DNA from: CAWEDP01 sp963807925
Lineage (GTDB): Bacteria; Acidobacteriota; Vicinamibacteria; Vicinamibacterales; CAVVIG01
Direction of reading: 5' to 3'
DNA: 64,000 nt
NCBI GenBank assembly: GCA_963807925.1
Contig: CAWEDP010000002.1
Location: forward strand, 434,001-498,000
The translations under genes were made by a program, and so were the position numbers. Each line of letters opens with the position of its first letter. Within the stretch, counting starts at the first letter, position 1. The notes under the pieces are model-generated. The model searched no databases and had not been told where the DNA came from. It worked only from the letters and a program-made list of their open reading frames with translations. Shown here piece after piece: positions 1 to 8,937 of this stretch.

Positions 1-245
1 CTCGACGTGACCAGCGCCGCCTCCGTGCGCTCGAGCGCCGCCAGGCGCGCGTGCAGGACGCGGTGGTTGGGGGAGTTGCTCAGGCGAATGTACCGGATGT
101 CGCGGTACGCGCTCTCGCGCCCCATCAGGTAGTTGGACGACTGGAACACCGGCGTGACCACTGCGCCTTCGATGTTCGGGTGCGGCCGTCCGGCGTGAAC
201 GGCGTTGGTGTCGAGCGTCGGGTATGTGATCGAGTAGTCGGGCAC
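1..245 (-). CDS. Cys/Met-metabolism PLP-dependent transsulfuration enzyme, N-terminal fragment
   Basis: Only the first 81 codons lie in the window; the gene runs off the left edge. The translation has the family opening: TNAVHAG, then EGAVVTPVFQSSNY, a tyrosine/arginine-rich stretch, and LAALERTEAALVTS. In cystathionine gamma-synthase, cystathionine beta/gamma-lyase and O-acetylhomoserine sulfhydrylase these segments build the tetramer arm and the start of the PLP-binding domain. The PLP lysine is outside the window, so the exact reaction cannot be told. The GTG start lies six bases after the acyl-CoA dehydrogenase stop, so the two are probably co-transcribed and perhaps translationally coupled. 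No strong Shine-Dalgarno sequence is visible. Confidence 0.8.
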   Translation of the reverse strand, partial: MPDYSITYPTLDTNAVHAGRPHPNIEGAVVTPVFQSSNYLMGRESAYRDIRYIRLSNSPNHRVLHARLAALERTEAALVTS

Positions 246-251
246 GGGGCG

Positions 252-1385
252 CTACCCGAGGATCTGCTTCGCAATCGTCTGCAGCTGCATGTTCGTCGTC
301 CCTTCGTAGATCTGACCGATCTTCGCGTCGCGGTACAGCTTCTCCACCGGATAGTCCTTGACGAAGCCGTACCCGCCAAAGAGGTTCACCGCGAGCGACG
401 CGACGCGTTCGGCGACTTCCGACGCGAACACCTTGCACATGGCCGCCTCCGTGAGAAACCTCCGGCCGCCGTCGCGCAGCCGGGCGGCGTTGTAGACGAG
501 CAGGCGCGCCGCCTCGATCTCGGTCGCGGCGCGCGCCAGCTGATGTTGTACCGACTGAAACTCCGCGACCGGCTTGCCGAACTGCGTCCGCTGCTTCGTG
601 TACACGAGCGCGTGATCGAGCGCGCCCTGCGCCAGGCCGATCATCTGCGCGCCGATGCCGATCCGGCCTTCGTTGAGCGTCTCGATCGCCACGCGATACC
701 CCCTGCCGACCTCGCCGAGCACGTTGCCGGCCGGCACCCGGCAGTCCTCGAGCAGCAGCTCGCAGGTGCTGCTCGCGCGGATGCCGAGCTTGTCCTCCTT
801 GCGCCCGACGCTGAATCCCGGCAGCCCGCGCTCGACCAGAAACGCGGTCACGCCGCGGTACCCGTCCGCGGGGCTCGCGTTCGCAAACACGATGAACAGC
901 CCCGCCTCGGCCGCGTTGGTAATCCAGAGCTTCCGTCCGCTGATCGTCCACGCGTCGCTGCCCTCGACCCGCTTTGCCCGCGTCGCCATCGCGAAGGCGT
1001 CGCTGCCGGATCCCGCTTCCGAGAGCGCGTACGCCCCGATCAGGTTCGACGCGAGCGCCGGCAGATACCGTTGCTGGAGCGCCGCCGAGCCCCACTTGAG
1101 CAGGGCGTTGACGACGAGCGTGTTCTGCACGTCCACCACGACGCCGACGGAGGGATCCACGCGGGAGAGCGCCTCCACGGCCAGAACGGCGTGAAACAGG
1201 CTGGCGCCGGCGCCGCCGAGCGCGTCGGGCGTCTCGATGCCCATCAGGCCGAGGTCGAACAGCTTGGGCAGGAGGCTCGCGTCGAGATGGCCCGACTCGT
1301 CCATGGATCGGACGAGGGGCCGGATCTCCCGGTCGGCGAAGTCGTACACGCTGTCGCGGAACAGCCGTTCGTCCTCGGAGATCAT
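252..1385 (-). CDS. acyl-CoA dehydrogenase
   Basis: A 377-residue flavoprotein of the acyl-CoA dehydrogenase family, which oxidises acyl-CoA to trans-2-enoyl-CoA and passes electrons to ETF. Visible marks are the helical N-domain (SEDERLFRDSVYDFADREI), the FAD/substrate region (ALSEAGSGSDAFAM, WITNA), the RKEDKLGIRASSTCEL signature and the C-terminal YEGTTNMQLQTIA, whose Glu is the catalytic base. The reading frame is open further upstream, but that part is non-homologous; the ATG at 1385 gives the normal family start. It faces the VWA gene divergently and precedes the PLP enzyme. Substrate chain length is not predictable; a short or branched acyl-CoA is plausible given the mutase genes in the window. 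Confidence 0.9.
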   Translation of the reverse strand: MISEDERLFRDSVYDFADREIRPLVRSMDESGHLDASLLPKLFDLGLMGIETPDALGGAGASLFHAVLAVEALSRVDPSVGVVVDVQNTLVVNALLKWGSAALQQRYLPALASNLIGAYALSEAGSGSDAFAMATRAKRVEGSDAWTISGRKLWITNAAEAGLFIVFANASPADGYRGVTAFLVERGLPGFSVGRKEDKLGIRASSTCELLLEDCRVPAGNVLGEVGRGYRVAIETLNEGRIGIGAQMIGLAQGALDHALVYTKQRTQFGKPVAEFQSVQHQLARAATEIEAARLLVYNAARLRDGGRRFLTEAAMCKVFASEVAERVASLAVNLFGGYGFVKDYPVEKLYRDAKIGQIYEGTTNMQLQTIAKQILG

Positions 1386-1451
1386 GGTCAGCGCCGGGCT
1401 GGACACGGCTGGATGGTACCACCAGGCGATTGTTCGGGCGCCGGATCCGTC

Positions 1452-1457
1452 TAAGAT
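1452..1457 (+). promoter_or_regulatory. -10-like hexamer TAAGAT, predicted leaderless start
   Basis: TAAGAT lies in the 78-base divergent gap. Only six bases separate it from the ATG at 1464, so a transcript starting at the usual distance would begin at the start codon. No clear -35 hexamer or Shine-Dalgarno is seen. The same arrangement recurs before seven other genes here. Confidence 0.4.
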
Positions 1458-1463
1458 ACGGGT

Positions 1464-3619
1464 ATGCGCAGGCTTCCTGTACCTGATCGCGGCGGTGATC
1501 CTCGCGGCGCTGGTCCTGCCCGGGCGGGCCGACCCGCAGAACGCGCAGCAGCCCCACGGCGACCCATCCCAGAATCCGCCGGCAGCCGACCCGGGCCAGA
1601 CGCCGCAGCCCCAGCAGCCGGTCTTCCGCACCGGGATCAACTACGTCCGGGTGGACGTGATCGTCACCGACAAGAACGGCCACGAGGTCGAAGACCTGAA
1701 GCAGAGCGACTTCGAGGTGCTCGAAGACGGCAAGCCGCAGACGGTCGAGGCGTTCAAGCTCGTGAGTCTCGACGGCGGCACGGTGTCGGCGGCCGGCGAA
1801 CCGCCGCGCCCGATTCGCAACGACGACGACGAGCAGGTGGAAGCCGCGCGCGACGACGTGCGGCTGTTCGCGGTGTTTCTCGACGACTACCACGTGCGCG
1901 AGGGCGCGAGCCTCTCGGCGCGCGCGCCCGTCTCGCGGTTCGTCGACGAGCAGCTCGGCCCCTCGGACATGATCGGCGTCATGCATCCGCTCGATTCGGT
2001 CGAGTCGATCCGGATGACGCGCAATCATTCGATCGTCTCGCGCGCCATCCAGCAGTTTCGCGGGCGCAAGGGCGACTACACGCCGCGCAACGAATTCGAG
2101 GAGCAGTACTCTCAGGTACCCGGCCGAGACCGTGGAGCAGATTCGCAATCAGGTGTCGCTCAGCGCGATCAAGGCGCTCATCATTCACATGGGCGGCCTG
2201 AAGGAGGGGCGCAAGGCCCTGATTCTGGTCAGCGAAGGGTATTCCAACATCCTGCCGCCCTCGCTTCGCAGCCCGATCGCCTCGCTGCCGGGCTTCGGCA
2301 ATCCCAACGCGGGCAACGCCGACGCCGGCCTCAACGACCCGAACGAACAGCGGTACACGTTCTTCGCCGGCCAGGATCTCGAGTTCTACATGCAGGGCGT
2401 CTACGAGATGGCCAACCAGTACAACGTGGCGATCTACCCGGTCGATCCGCGCGGGCTGCCGGTGTTCGAGTTCGACATCGATCAGCCGGTCAACGCGACG
2501 ACCGACGCGCAGTTCCTGGCCAGCACGCAGCAGACGCTGCGCAACCTCGCCCTCGAGACCGACGGGCGGGCGATCCTCAACCGCAACGACCTGGCGGTGG
2601 GGATGAAGCAGATCGTGCGCGATTCGAGTGCGTACTATCTGCTCGGCTACAACTCGTCGCTGGCCAAGTCGGACGGGAAGTTCCACGCCATCACGGTCCG
2701 CGTGAAACGGCCGGGCGTGCAGGTGCGGGCGCGCAAGGGCTACTGGGCGCTGACCCCCGAAGCGGCCTCGATTTCGGTTGCCGCAGCCAACAAACCGAAG
2801 ATTCCGACGGCGGTCGAGACCGCGCTGACGACGCTCGCCGGGTCGGTGCAGCCCAAGAGCGCACGGCTCGTGCGGACGTGGATCGGCACCTCGCGCGGGC
2901 AGAACGGCAAGACGAAAGTCACGCTCGTCTGGGAGCCGACGCCGCGCTCGGCGGGCGACCGGCTCGCCGCCAGCGCCCAGCCGCCGGCGCGGATGATGGT
3001 GATGGCGGTCGCCCCCGACGGCTCGCCGCTCTTCAGGGGCCGGGCGCCTGACGCGGTCGTCGCCTCGCTGGTGGCGCCGAGCCCCGGATCGACCGCGCCG
3101 CCTCAGACCGCGCAGCCTCGCGGGCCTTCGCGCGTGACCTTCGAGGTGCCGCCCGGCAAGATTCAGCTCAGGCTGTCGGTCGAAGGATCGGATGCCCAGG
3201 TGCTCGACACCGAAGTGCGCGAGATAGCGGTGCCCGATCTCACCTCGGCGGAAGTGACGCTCGGCACGCCTGAGCTCTATCGGGCGCGCACCGCCCGCGA
3301 TTTCCAGCTGCTGCAGTCGGATCCGGACGCCGTTCCGGCTCCCGGACGGGAGTTCAGCCGTACCGAGCGCCTCCTGGTCCGCGTCGCGGCGTACGCGCCG
3401 GGCACCTCGCCGGCAACCGTCACCGCGCGGCTGCTGAATCGGACCGGCCAGCCGATGAACGACGTGCACGCGCTCCCCAATGGGCCGGGCGGTCTGACAC
3501 AGCTCGATCTGCCGCTCGGCGGCCTCGCTCCCGGCGAGTACGTCGTCGAGATCACGGCCTCTGCGCCGGGCGGCGGAGGAGATGCTCGCCAGCTCGTGGC
3601 CTTCCGCGTGACGGCCTGA
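1464..3619 (+). CDS. secreted VWA-domain protein, acidobacterial VWFA-related type (two frame breaks)
   Basis: Reading needs two single-base skips. ATG 1464 begins a signal peptide that continues in the next frame after the GTAC at 1479-1482 (MRRLPYLIAAVILAALVLP once T1478 is ignored). A second break lies at the GTAC at 2116-2119 (surplus G2115). With both removed the gene is exactly 717 codons plus stop. The mature part shows VRVDVIVTDKNGHEVEDL, the DFEVLEDGKPQ motif, LFAVFLDDYHV (VWA beta strand with Asp pair), DMIGVMHPLDS, and the C-terminal YYLLGY and RARKGYWA segments. Domain order and sequence match the downstream paralogue, which is intact. Probably an exported, surface or periplasmic protein; biological role unknown. 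The breaks may be sequence errors rather than a true pseudogene. Confidence 0.8.
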
Positions 3620-3624
3620 CGGAC

Positions 3625-5472
3625 GTGCGGGTGCGCGGGCTGGTCCTCGCCGTTGTCGTCGCGGTTGCCGCAGCGCCGGCGCCGGGCGCGGCCGCGCGCC
3701 AGAACGCCTCCGGCGCGCCGTCCGACACCCCGGCGTCGCGCACGGTGCGCGTCGACGTCATCGCCGTCGACAGCCGCGGACGCCGGGTGGAAAACCTCAA
3801 GCCGCAGGACTTCGACCTCCGCGAGGACGGCGCGCTGCAGACGATCGACACGGTCCGGTTCGTCAAGACGCAGCCGGCCGACGCGCAATACCAGGCGGGC
3901 GTCGTCGATTCGCTGGAGGACGAGAGGACGGAGGCGAAACGGCCGAACACGCGTCTGGTCGGGATCTTCCTGGACGAGTATCACGTCTCGCCCGCCAACT
4001 CGGCGCGGGTGCGCGAGGGCGTCCAGCGATTCGTCGCGGATTCACTGTCGCCGCAGGATCTCATTGTCGTCATGCGGCCGCTCGATTCGCTCTTCTCGAT
4101 CCGCGTCACCCGCGATCGCGATCGGATCCGCCAGATCATCGAGAGCTTCGACGGGCGGCTGGGCGACTACACCGCCCGCAACAGCTACGAGCGGAACTAC
4201 ATGGCAGGGGCGCCCGCGCGGATCGAGCAGCTCCGCACGCAGGTGGCGGTGTCGGCGCTGAACGCGCTGGCGAGTCATCTCGGAAGTCTCGACACCGATG
4301 CCCGCAAGACCCTGATTGTCGTCAGCGAGGGGCTGACGCGCCCCGACCGGCGCCGCGGGCTCGACATCCTGCCGACCGTCGATACGGTCGCGCGGTCGGC
4401 CAATCGCCATAACGTGGCGATCTATGCGGTGGATCCGCGACCGCCGGGCGGTGGTGGGTCGACGGCGGAGCCCGACGCCCTGCGGGTCCTCGCCGTGTCG
4501 ACCAACGGGCAGCCGATCACCGGCGTCGCCGACCTGGGCGACGAGATGCGTCCGATCGCATCGGACGCGGGCGGCTACTACCTCGTGCTGTACCGGACCT
4601 CACAGAAACCGGACGGCCGTTTCCACGACCTGAAGGTCACGGTGAAGAAGCCGGGCGTCACGGCTCGAACGCGGCAGGGCTACTGGGCGCCGGCGCCGGA
4701 TGAAGGGTTGCGCGCGGCTCTGCTGTCGCCGCGGAAGCCGAAGCCGCCCGAGCCGGCGCGTCACATCAGTTCCTTCATCAGCCCGTGGTTCGGCATGTCC
4801 CGCGGCGAGGACGGCAAGACGCGCGTCACGTTCGTGTGGGAGCCCGCGAGGGGCGTTCCGGGACTGAAGCAGCAGATGGCGGCTCACGTGGTGCTGACGG
4901 CGCTGGCGCCGGACGATACCGCGCTGTTCGAGGGGCGCGTCGAGCCGACCGGCCCGCTGCGCCCGGACGCGGCGGACGAGAGCAGCTCGCGCGCCGTGTT
5001 CGAGGTGCCGCCGGGCGTCGTGCGCCTGCGGATGTCGATCGAGAACGAGGCCGAGCAGGCGATTGATTCCGACGTCCGCGACCTCACGGTCCGCGACCTG
5101 TCGGCGGGCGTCGTCCTCGGCACGCCGCTGGTCTTTCGCGGCCGCACCGCGCTCGACTTCAGAGCGTTCGACACGGCGGTGGATGCGACGCCGGTCGCCG
5201 CGCGCGACTTCAGCCGCGCGGAGCATCTGGTGATCCGCGTGCCCGCGTACGGCGGCGCGGGGACGAGGGTCACGGTGGCGGCGCGCCTGACGAACCGGAA
5301 GGGGCAGTTGATCCGCGATCTGGCCACACGGCCGGGGACGGCGGACAGGCCGCTGGCGGAAATCGATCTGCCGCTCGCCTCGTTTGCCGTGGGCGAATAC
5401 CGCATCGAGATGTCGGCGATGACCGCCGCGGCCAAGGTAACCGACGTTCTCGAATTCCGGGTCACCGACTAG
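3625..5472 (+). CDS. secreted VWA-domain protein, acidobacterial VWFA-related type
   Basis: A 615-residue intact paralogue of the preceding gene, starting at GTG five bases after its stop. The signal peptide (MRVRGLVLAVVVAVAAAPAPGA) is followed by VRVDVIAVDSRGRRVENL, DFDLREDGALQ, LVGIFLDEYHV, DLIVVMRPLDSLFSIRVTR, NVAIYAVDPR and YYLVLYR, the layout of the acidobacterial VWFA-related family. The last third is a beta-rich region shared with the first copy (VTFVWEP, FEVPPGVVRLRMS, FRVTD). Such proteins are abundant in acidobacterial genomes and are presumed exported; their function is not established. The tandem arrangement suggests duplication and co-expression. GTG 3631 is an alternative start. 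Confidence 0.88.
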   Translation: MRVRGLVLAVVVAVAAAPAPGAAARQNASGAPSDTPASRTVRVDVIAVDSRGRRVENLKPQDFDLREDGALQTIDTVRFVKTQPADAQYQAGVVDSLEDERTEAKRPNTRLVGIFLDEYHVSPANSARVREGVQRFVADSLSPQDLIVVMRPLDSLFSIRVTRDRDRIRQIIESFDGRLGDYTARNSYERNYMAGAPARIEQLRTQVAVSALNALASHLGSLDTDARKTLIVVSEGLTRPDRRRGLDILPTVDTVARSANRHNVAIYAVDPRPPGGGGSTAEPDALRVLAVSTNGQPITGVADLGDEMRPIASDAGGYYLVLYRTSQKPDGRFHDLKVTVKKPGVTARTRQGYWAPAPDEGLRAALLSPRKPKPPEPARHISSFISPWFGMSRGEDGKTRVTFVWEPARGVPGLKQQMAAHVVLTALAPDDTALFEGRVEPTGPLRPDAADESSSRAVFEVPPGVVRLRMSIENEAEQAIDSDVRDLTVRDLSAGVVLGTPLVFRGRTALDFRAFDTAVDATPVAARDFSRAEHLVIRVPAYGGAGTRVTVAARLTNRKGQLIRDLATRPGTADRPLAEIDLPLASFAVGEYRIEMSAMTAAAKVTDVLEFRVTD

Positions 5473-5494
5473 CCGTTCTCGATCGGAGCACCCC

Positions 5495-7201
5495 ATGAGG
5501 CACGTGCTGCCGCACGCCCTGGAGGCGGAGGTCGCGGCAAGGCTGATCGACTGGGACGCGGCAGGCGGCACGCGCCGCCTGTTCGACGGCGACGCGTCGT
5601 TGTGGACGGGCACCGACGAGGCCGAGTGGCTCGGGTGGCTGACGATCGCCCGGACGCAGCTCCAGGATCCGAAGCCGCTCCTGTCGATCCAGGAAGCGGC
5701 GCGCCGGGAGGGCTTTACGAGCGCGCTGCTGCTCGGGATGGGCGGGTCGAGCCTGTGTCCCGAAGTGTGGCGGGAAACGTTCGGGCGTGTCGCGGGTGCG
5801 CCGGAGCTGTTCGTGCTCGACTCGACCGATCCGGCGCAGATCAGAGCCGTCGAGCGCCGAATCGACCTGGCCCGAACACTCTTCGTCGTTTCGAGCAAAT
5901 CGGGATCGACCCTGGAGCCCTCAATCTTCAAGGTGTACTTCTTCGATCGCGCGAAGCAGGTCGTCGAGGCTCCGGGCGGCCGGTTCGTGGCCGTCACCGA
6001 TCCTGGTTCGAACCTGGAGAAGGAAGCGCGCGTCGATCGGTTCCGCCAGGTGTTCCCAGGCGTGAAGAGCATCGGCGGCAGATATTCCGCGCTCTCGAAT
6101 TTCGGCATGGTGCCCGCCGCCATCATGGGCCTCGACGTGCGGCGACTGCTCCTCGAAGGCGAACGCATGCGTTCGGCGTGCGAGCCCTCGATTCCAGCCG
6201 CGGCGAATCCCGGCGTCGCGCTCGGCACGATTCTCGGCGTGGCGGCGATGCGGGGGATCGATAAGCTCACGCTGGTGGCATCGCCGGGGATTCGCGATCT
6301 CGGTGCGTGGCTGGAACAGCTGGTCGCCGAGTCTACGGGCAAGGACGGCCGGGGCATCATCCCCGTCGATCGGGAAGCCGTGGGCCCGCCGTCGGCGTAC
6401 GGGAGCGATCGGCTGTTCGCGTACCTCCGTCTCGAGGAGGCCGCGGATCCGGCGCAGGATGCGGCCGTCAGGGATCTCGAGGGCGCCGGCCAGCCGGTGG
6501 TGACGATTCGCGTGGGCGACCGCTACGCGCTTCCTGCGGAGTTCGTCCGCTGGGAGCTCGCGACGGCGGTGGCGGGCGCCCTGCTGCACATCAATCCGTT
6601 CAATCAGCCGGACGTTGAGGCGAGCAAGATCGCCACCCGGGCGCTGACGAGCGCGTACGAGGCGACCGGCCGTCTGCCGCCGGAAACGCCGTTCTTCGAA
6701 GGCGACGGCGTGCAACTGTTCGCCGACGGCAACAACGCCGACGCGCTGCGGAGCGCCGTTGGCGGGACGCCCTCGGTGCGGGCCTATCTCGCGGCGCATC
6801 TCGATCGCGTGCGGGCGGGCGACTACGTCGCCCTTCTCGCCTACGTCGAGATGAACGCGCGCCACGAAGCGGCGCTCCAGGCGTCCCGTCACGCGATTCG
6901 GGATCGCAAGCGCGTGGCGACCTGTCTGGGATTCGGGCCGCGGTTTCTCCATTCGACCGGACAGGCGTACAAGGGGGGACCGGCCAGCGGCGTCTTCCTG
7001 CAGGTCACCTGCGATGAGGCCGACGATCTGCCGGTGCCCGGCCAGAGGTACACCTTCGGCGTCGTGAAGGCGGCGCAGGCCCGGGGCGACTTCGAGGTGC
7101 TGGCTGACCGCGGCCGCCGCGCCCTGCGAATCCACCTCGGGCCCGACCTCGTCGCGGGACTGACAACCATGGGCGCCGCCATCGACGCGGCGCTCGGCTG
7201 A
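5495..7201 (+). CDS. pgi: phosphoglucose isomerase, type found in transaldolase-PGI fusions
   Basis: 568 residues. Interconverts glucose 6-phosphate and fructose 6-phosphate. Phosphate-binding and fold motifs are visible: LLGMGGSSLCPEVW, FVLDSTDPAQ, VVSSKSGSTLEP, VAVTDPGS, GGRYSALSNFGMVP. The C-terminal module (LHSTGQAYKGGP, VFLQVTCDEADDLPVPG) is characteristic of the PGI half of bifunctional transaldolase/PGI proteins rather than classical Pgi. No transaldolase half is attached here and none lies upstream, so this is a stand-alone version. It sits directly before 6-phosphogluconate dehydrogenase, consistent with a hexose/pentose phosphate unit. Confidence 0.85.
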   Translation: MRHVLPHALEAEVAARLIDWDAAGGTRRLFDGDASLWTGTDEAEWLGWLTIARTQLQDPKPLLSIQEAARREGFTSALLLGMGGSSLCPEVWRETFGRVAGAPELFVLDSTDPAQIRAVERRIDLARTLFVVSSKSGSTLEPSIFKVYFFDRAKQVVEAPGGRFVAVTDPGSNLEKEARVDRFRQVFPGVKSIGGRYSALSNFGMVPAAIMGLDVRRLLLEGERMRSACEPSIPAAANPGVALGTILGVAAMRGIDKLTLVASPGIRDLGAWLEQLVAESTGKDGRGIIPVDREAVGPPSAYGSDRLFAYLRLEEAADPAQDAAVRDLEGAGQPVVTIRVGDRYALPAEFVRWELATAVAGALLHINPFNQPDVEASKIATRALTSAYEATGRLPPETPFFEGDGVQLFADGNNADALRSAVGGTPSVRAYLAAHLDRVRAGDYVALLAYVEMNARHEAALQASRHAIRDRKRVATCLGFGPRFLHSTGQAYKGGPASGVFLQVTCDEADDLPVPGQRYTFGVVKAAQARGDFEVLADRGRRALRIHLGPDLVAGLTTMGAAIDAALG

Positions 7202-7213
7202 GAGGCGGCGGTC

Positions 7214-8221
7214 GTGCAGCTTGGCATGATTGGTCTCGGGCGGATGGGCTCGAACATGGTGCGCCGGTTGATTGGGGGCGGGCACGACTGTGTCGTGCAC
7301 GACGTCTCGCCCGCCGCCGTCGAGGCGCTGGTCGGCGAAGGGGCGACCGGCTCGGCATCGCTCCAGGAATTCGCCGCGCGGCTGGCGAAGCCCCGGGCGG
7401 TCTGCCTCATGGTTCCAGCCGGGATCGTCGACTCGATTCTGGAGAGGCTCGCGCCGCACCTCGAGGCGGGCGACATCGTGATCGACGGCGGCAATTCCCA
7501 TTATCACGACGACATCGGGCGCGCGAAGCGGCTCTCGGCGGCCGGCATTCACCACGTCGACATGGGCACCAGCGGCGGTGTCTGGGGCCTGGAGCGCGGA
7601 TACTGCCTCATGATTGGCGGCGAGGCGCAGGTCGTGACGTATCTGGATCCGCTCTTCCGGACCCTTGCGCCCGGAGCCGGCACGATTCCCCGGACGCCCG
7701 GACGCGCCCGGCCCGGCACGGCGGAGCAGGGGTACCTGCACTGCGGGCCGTCGGGAGCCGGTCACTTCGTCAAGATGGTCCACAACGGCATCGAGTACGG
7801 CCTCATGGCCGCCTACGCCGAAGGATTGAACGTGCTGAAGAACGCGGACGTCGGCACGCGCACCCACGATGCCGACGCCGAGACGACGCCGCTGCGGCAT
7901 CCGGAGCACTATCAGTACGAGTTCAACCTCGCCGACGTCGCCGAAGTGTGGCGGCGCGGCAGCGTGATCAGCTCCTGGCTGCTCGATTTGACCGCGCAGG
8001 GGCTCGCGGCCGATCCGCAGCTGTCGACCTTCGGCGGCAAGGTGGCCGATTCCGGCGAAGGACGCTGGACGATCGAGGCCGCCAACGACGAGGGCGTCCC
8101 GGCGCACGTGCTGACCTCGGCGCTCTTCGAGCGGTTCGCCTCTCGCGACCTCGATCTCTTCCAGAACAAGGTCATCTCGGCCATGCGCTTCGGCTTCGGC
8201 GGCCACCTCGAGAAGAAATAG
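7214..8221 (+). CDS. gnd: 6-phosphogluconate dehydrogenase, short (NAD-type) form
   Basis: 335 residues, shorter than the roughly 470-residue classical enzyme and typical of the short Gnd/YqeC branch. The Rossmann motif GMIGLGRMGSNMVRRL opens the protein. Next come DGGNSHYHDD, the catalytic GTSGGVWGLERGYCLMIGG loop and the substrate/catalytic helix HCGPSGAGHFVKMVHNGIEYG, with the active-site Lys and Asn. Oxidatively decarboxylates 6-phosphogluconate to ribulose 5-phosphate; the short branch usually prefers NAD. A segment around residues 155-175 (RTPGRARPGTAEQ) is rich in Arg, Pro and Gly and may be a local insertion. GTG start, 12 bases after the isomerase stop, with GAGAGGCGG upstream. Confidence 0.9.
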   Translation: MQLGMIGLGRMGSNMVRRLIGGGHDCVVHDVSPAAVEALVGEGATGSASLQEFAARLAKPRAVCLMVPAGIVDSILERLAPHLEAGDIVIDGGNSHYHDDIGRAKRLSAAGIHHVDMGTSGGVWGLERGYCLMIGGEAQVVTYLDPLFRTLAPGAGTIPRTPGRARPGTAEQGYLHCGPSGAGHFVKMVHNGIEYGLMAAYAEGLNVLKNADVGTRTHDADAETTPLRHPEHYQYEFNLADVAEVWRRGSVISSWLLDLTAQGLAADPQLSTFGGKVADSGEGRWTIEAANDEGVPAHVLTSALFERFASRDLDLFQNKVISAMRFGFGGHLEKK

Positions 8222-8234
8222 CGCGAGCGACCGG

Positions 8235-8930
8235 ATGACGCGTTTGTTTCTCGTGCGGCATGGGGCGACGCTGCTGACCGCGGAGAATCGCTTTTCCGGC
8301 GAGGTCGGTGTCGAGCTGTCGGACGAGGGGCGCGCGCAGGTGCAACTGCTGTCCGCGCGGATCGCCGGCGAGACCGTCGCGGCGGTCTATTGCAGCCCGC
8401 TCGATCGCACGATGGAGAGCGCTGCGATTCTCGCCCGCCCTCATCGGCTCGAGCCGATTCGTCGCGAGGGCCTGCGGGAGATCAGTCACGGCCGATGGGA
8501 AGGGCTGACGCGGCAGGAGGTGGCGGATCGCTACCCCGGGGAGTACGAGGCGTGGGAGACCGATCCGTTCACCGTCGCGCCGGTCGCTGGTGAATCGGGG
8601 GTCGCGGTGCTGGCGCGGGCGCTTCCGGTCGTGCGCGAGATCATCACCGCGCACTCCGACGAGCAGGTGCTCGTCGTGTCCCACAAGGCCACGCTGCGGC
8701 TCGTGCTCTCGAGCCTCCTCGGCTTCGATCCGCGTGGCTATCGCGATCGCCTCGATCAGGCGCCCGCGTGCCTGAACGTCCTCGACTGCAACGGCCCGGT
8801 GCACGCGCGGCTCATGCTGTTCAACGACATCTCGCACTACCAGCGCACGCCCGGGCGGGCGGTGGCGCATCTGTCGAAGTGGTGGGACCCGGCGCCGTCC
8901 TCCGGCGGGTCGCCGGGGCGGACGCGTTGA
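8235..8930 (+). CDS. histidine phosphatase (phosphoglycerate mutase-like) family protein
   Basis: 231 residues with the family signature LVRHGAT at the N-terminus (phospho-accepting His), then YCSPLDRTMESAAI with conserved Arg, REISHGRWEGLT (catalytic Glu region) and VVSHKATLRLVL with the second His. These match cofactor-dependent phosphoglycerate mutase, CobC/alpha-ribazole phosphatase and related sugar phosphatases; the branch cannot be settled by eye. Its position after pgi and gnd suggests a sugar-phosphate substrate. It ends seven bases before the convergent glutamate dehydrogenase stop, with no obvious terminator between. Confidence 0.85.
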   Translation: MTRLFLVRHGATLLTAENRFSGEVGVELSDEGRAQVQLLSARIAGETVAAVYCSPLDRTMESAAILARPHRLEPIRREGLREISHGRWEGLTRQEVADRYPGEYEAWETDPFTVAPVAGESGVAVLARALPVVREIITAHSDEQVLVVSHKATLRLVLSSLLGFDPRGYRDRLDQAPACLNVLDCNGPVHARLMLFNDISHYQRTPGRAVAHLSKWWDPAPSSGGSPGRTR

Positions 8931-8937
8931 TGCCTTG

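Noticed and set aside
51..1454. 467-codon plus-strand frame over the acyl-CoA dehydrogenase
   Set aside because: Mirror frame of a well-conserved minus-strand gene; composition typical of antisense noise.
5921..8206. 761-codon open frame on the minus strand across pgi and gnd
   Set aside because: Same antisense artefact; no domain motif, and both plus-strand genes are complete.
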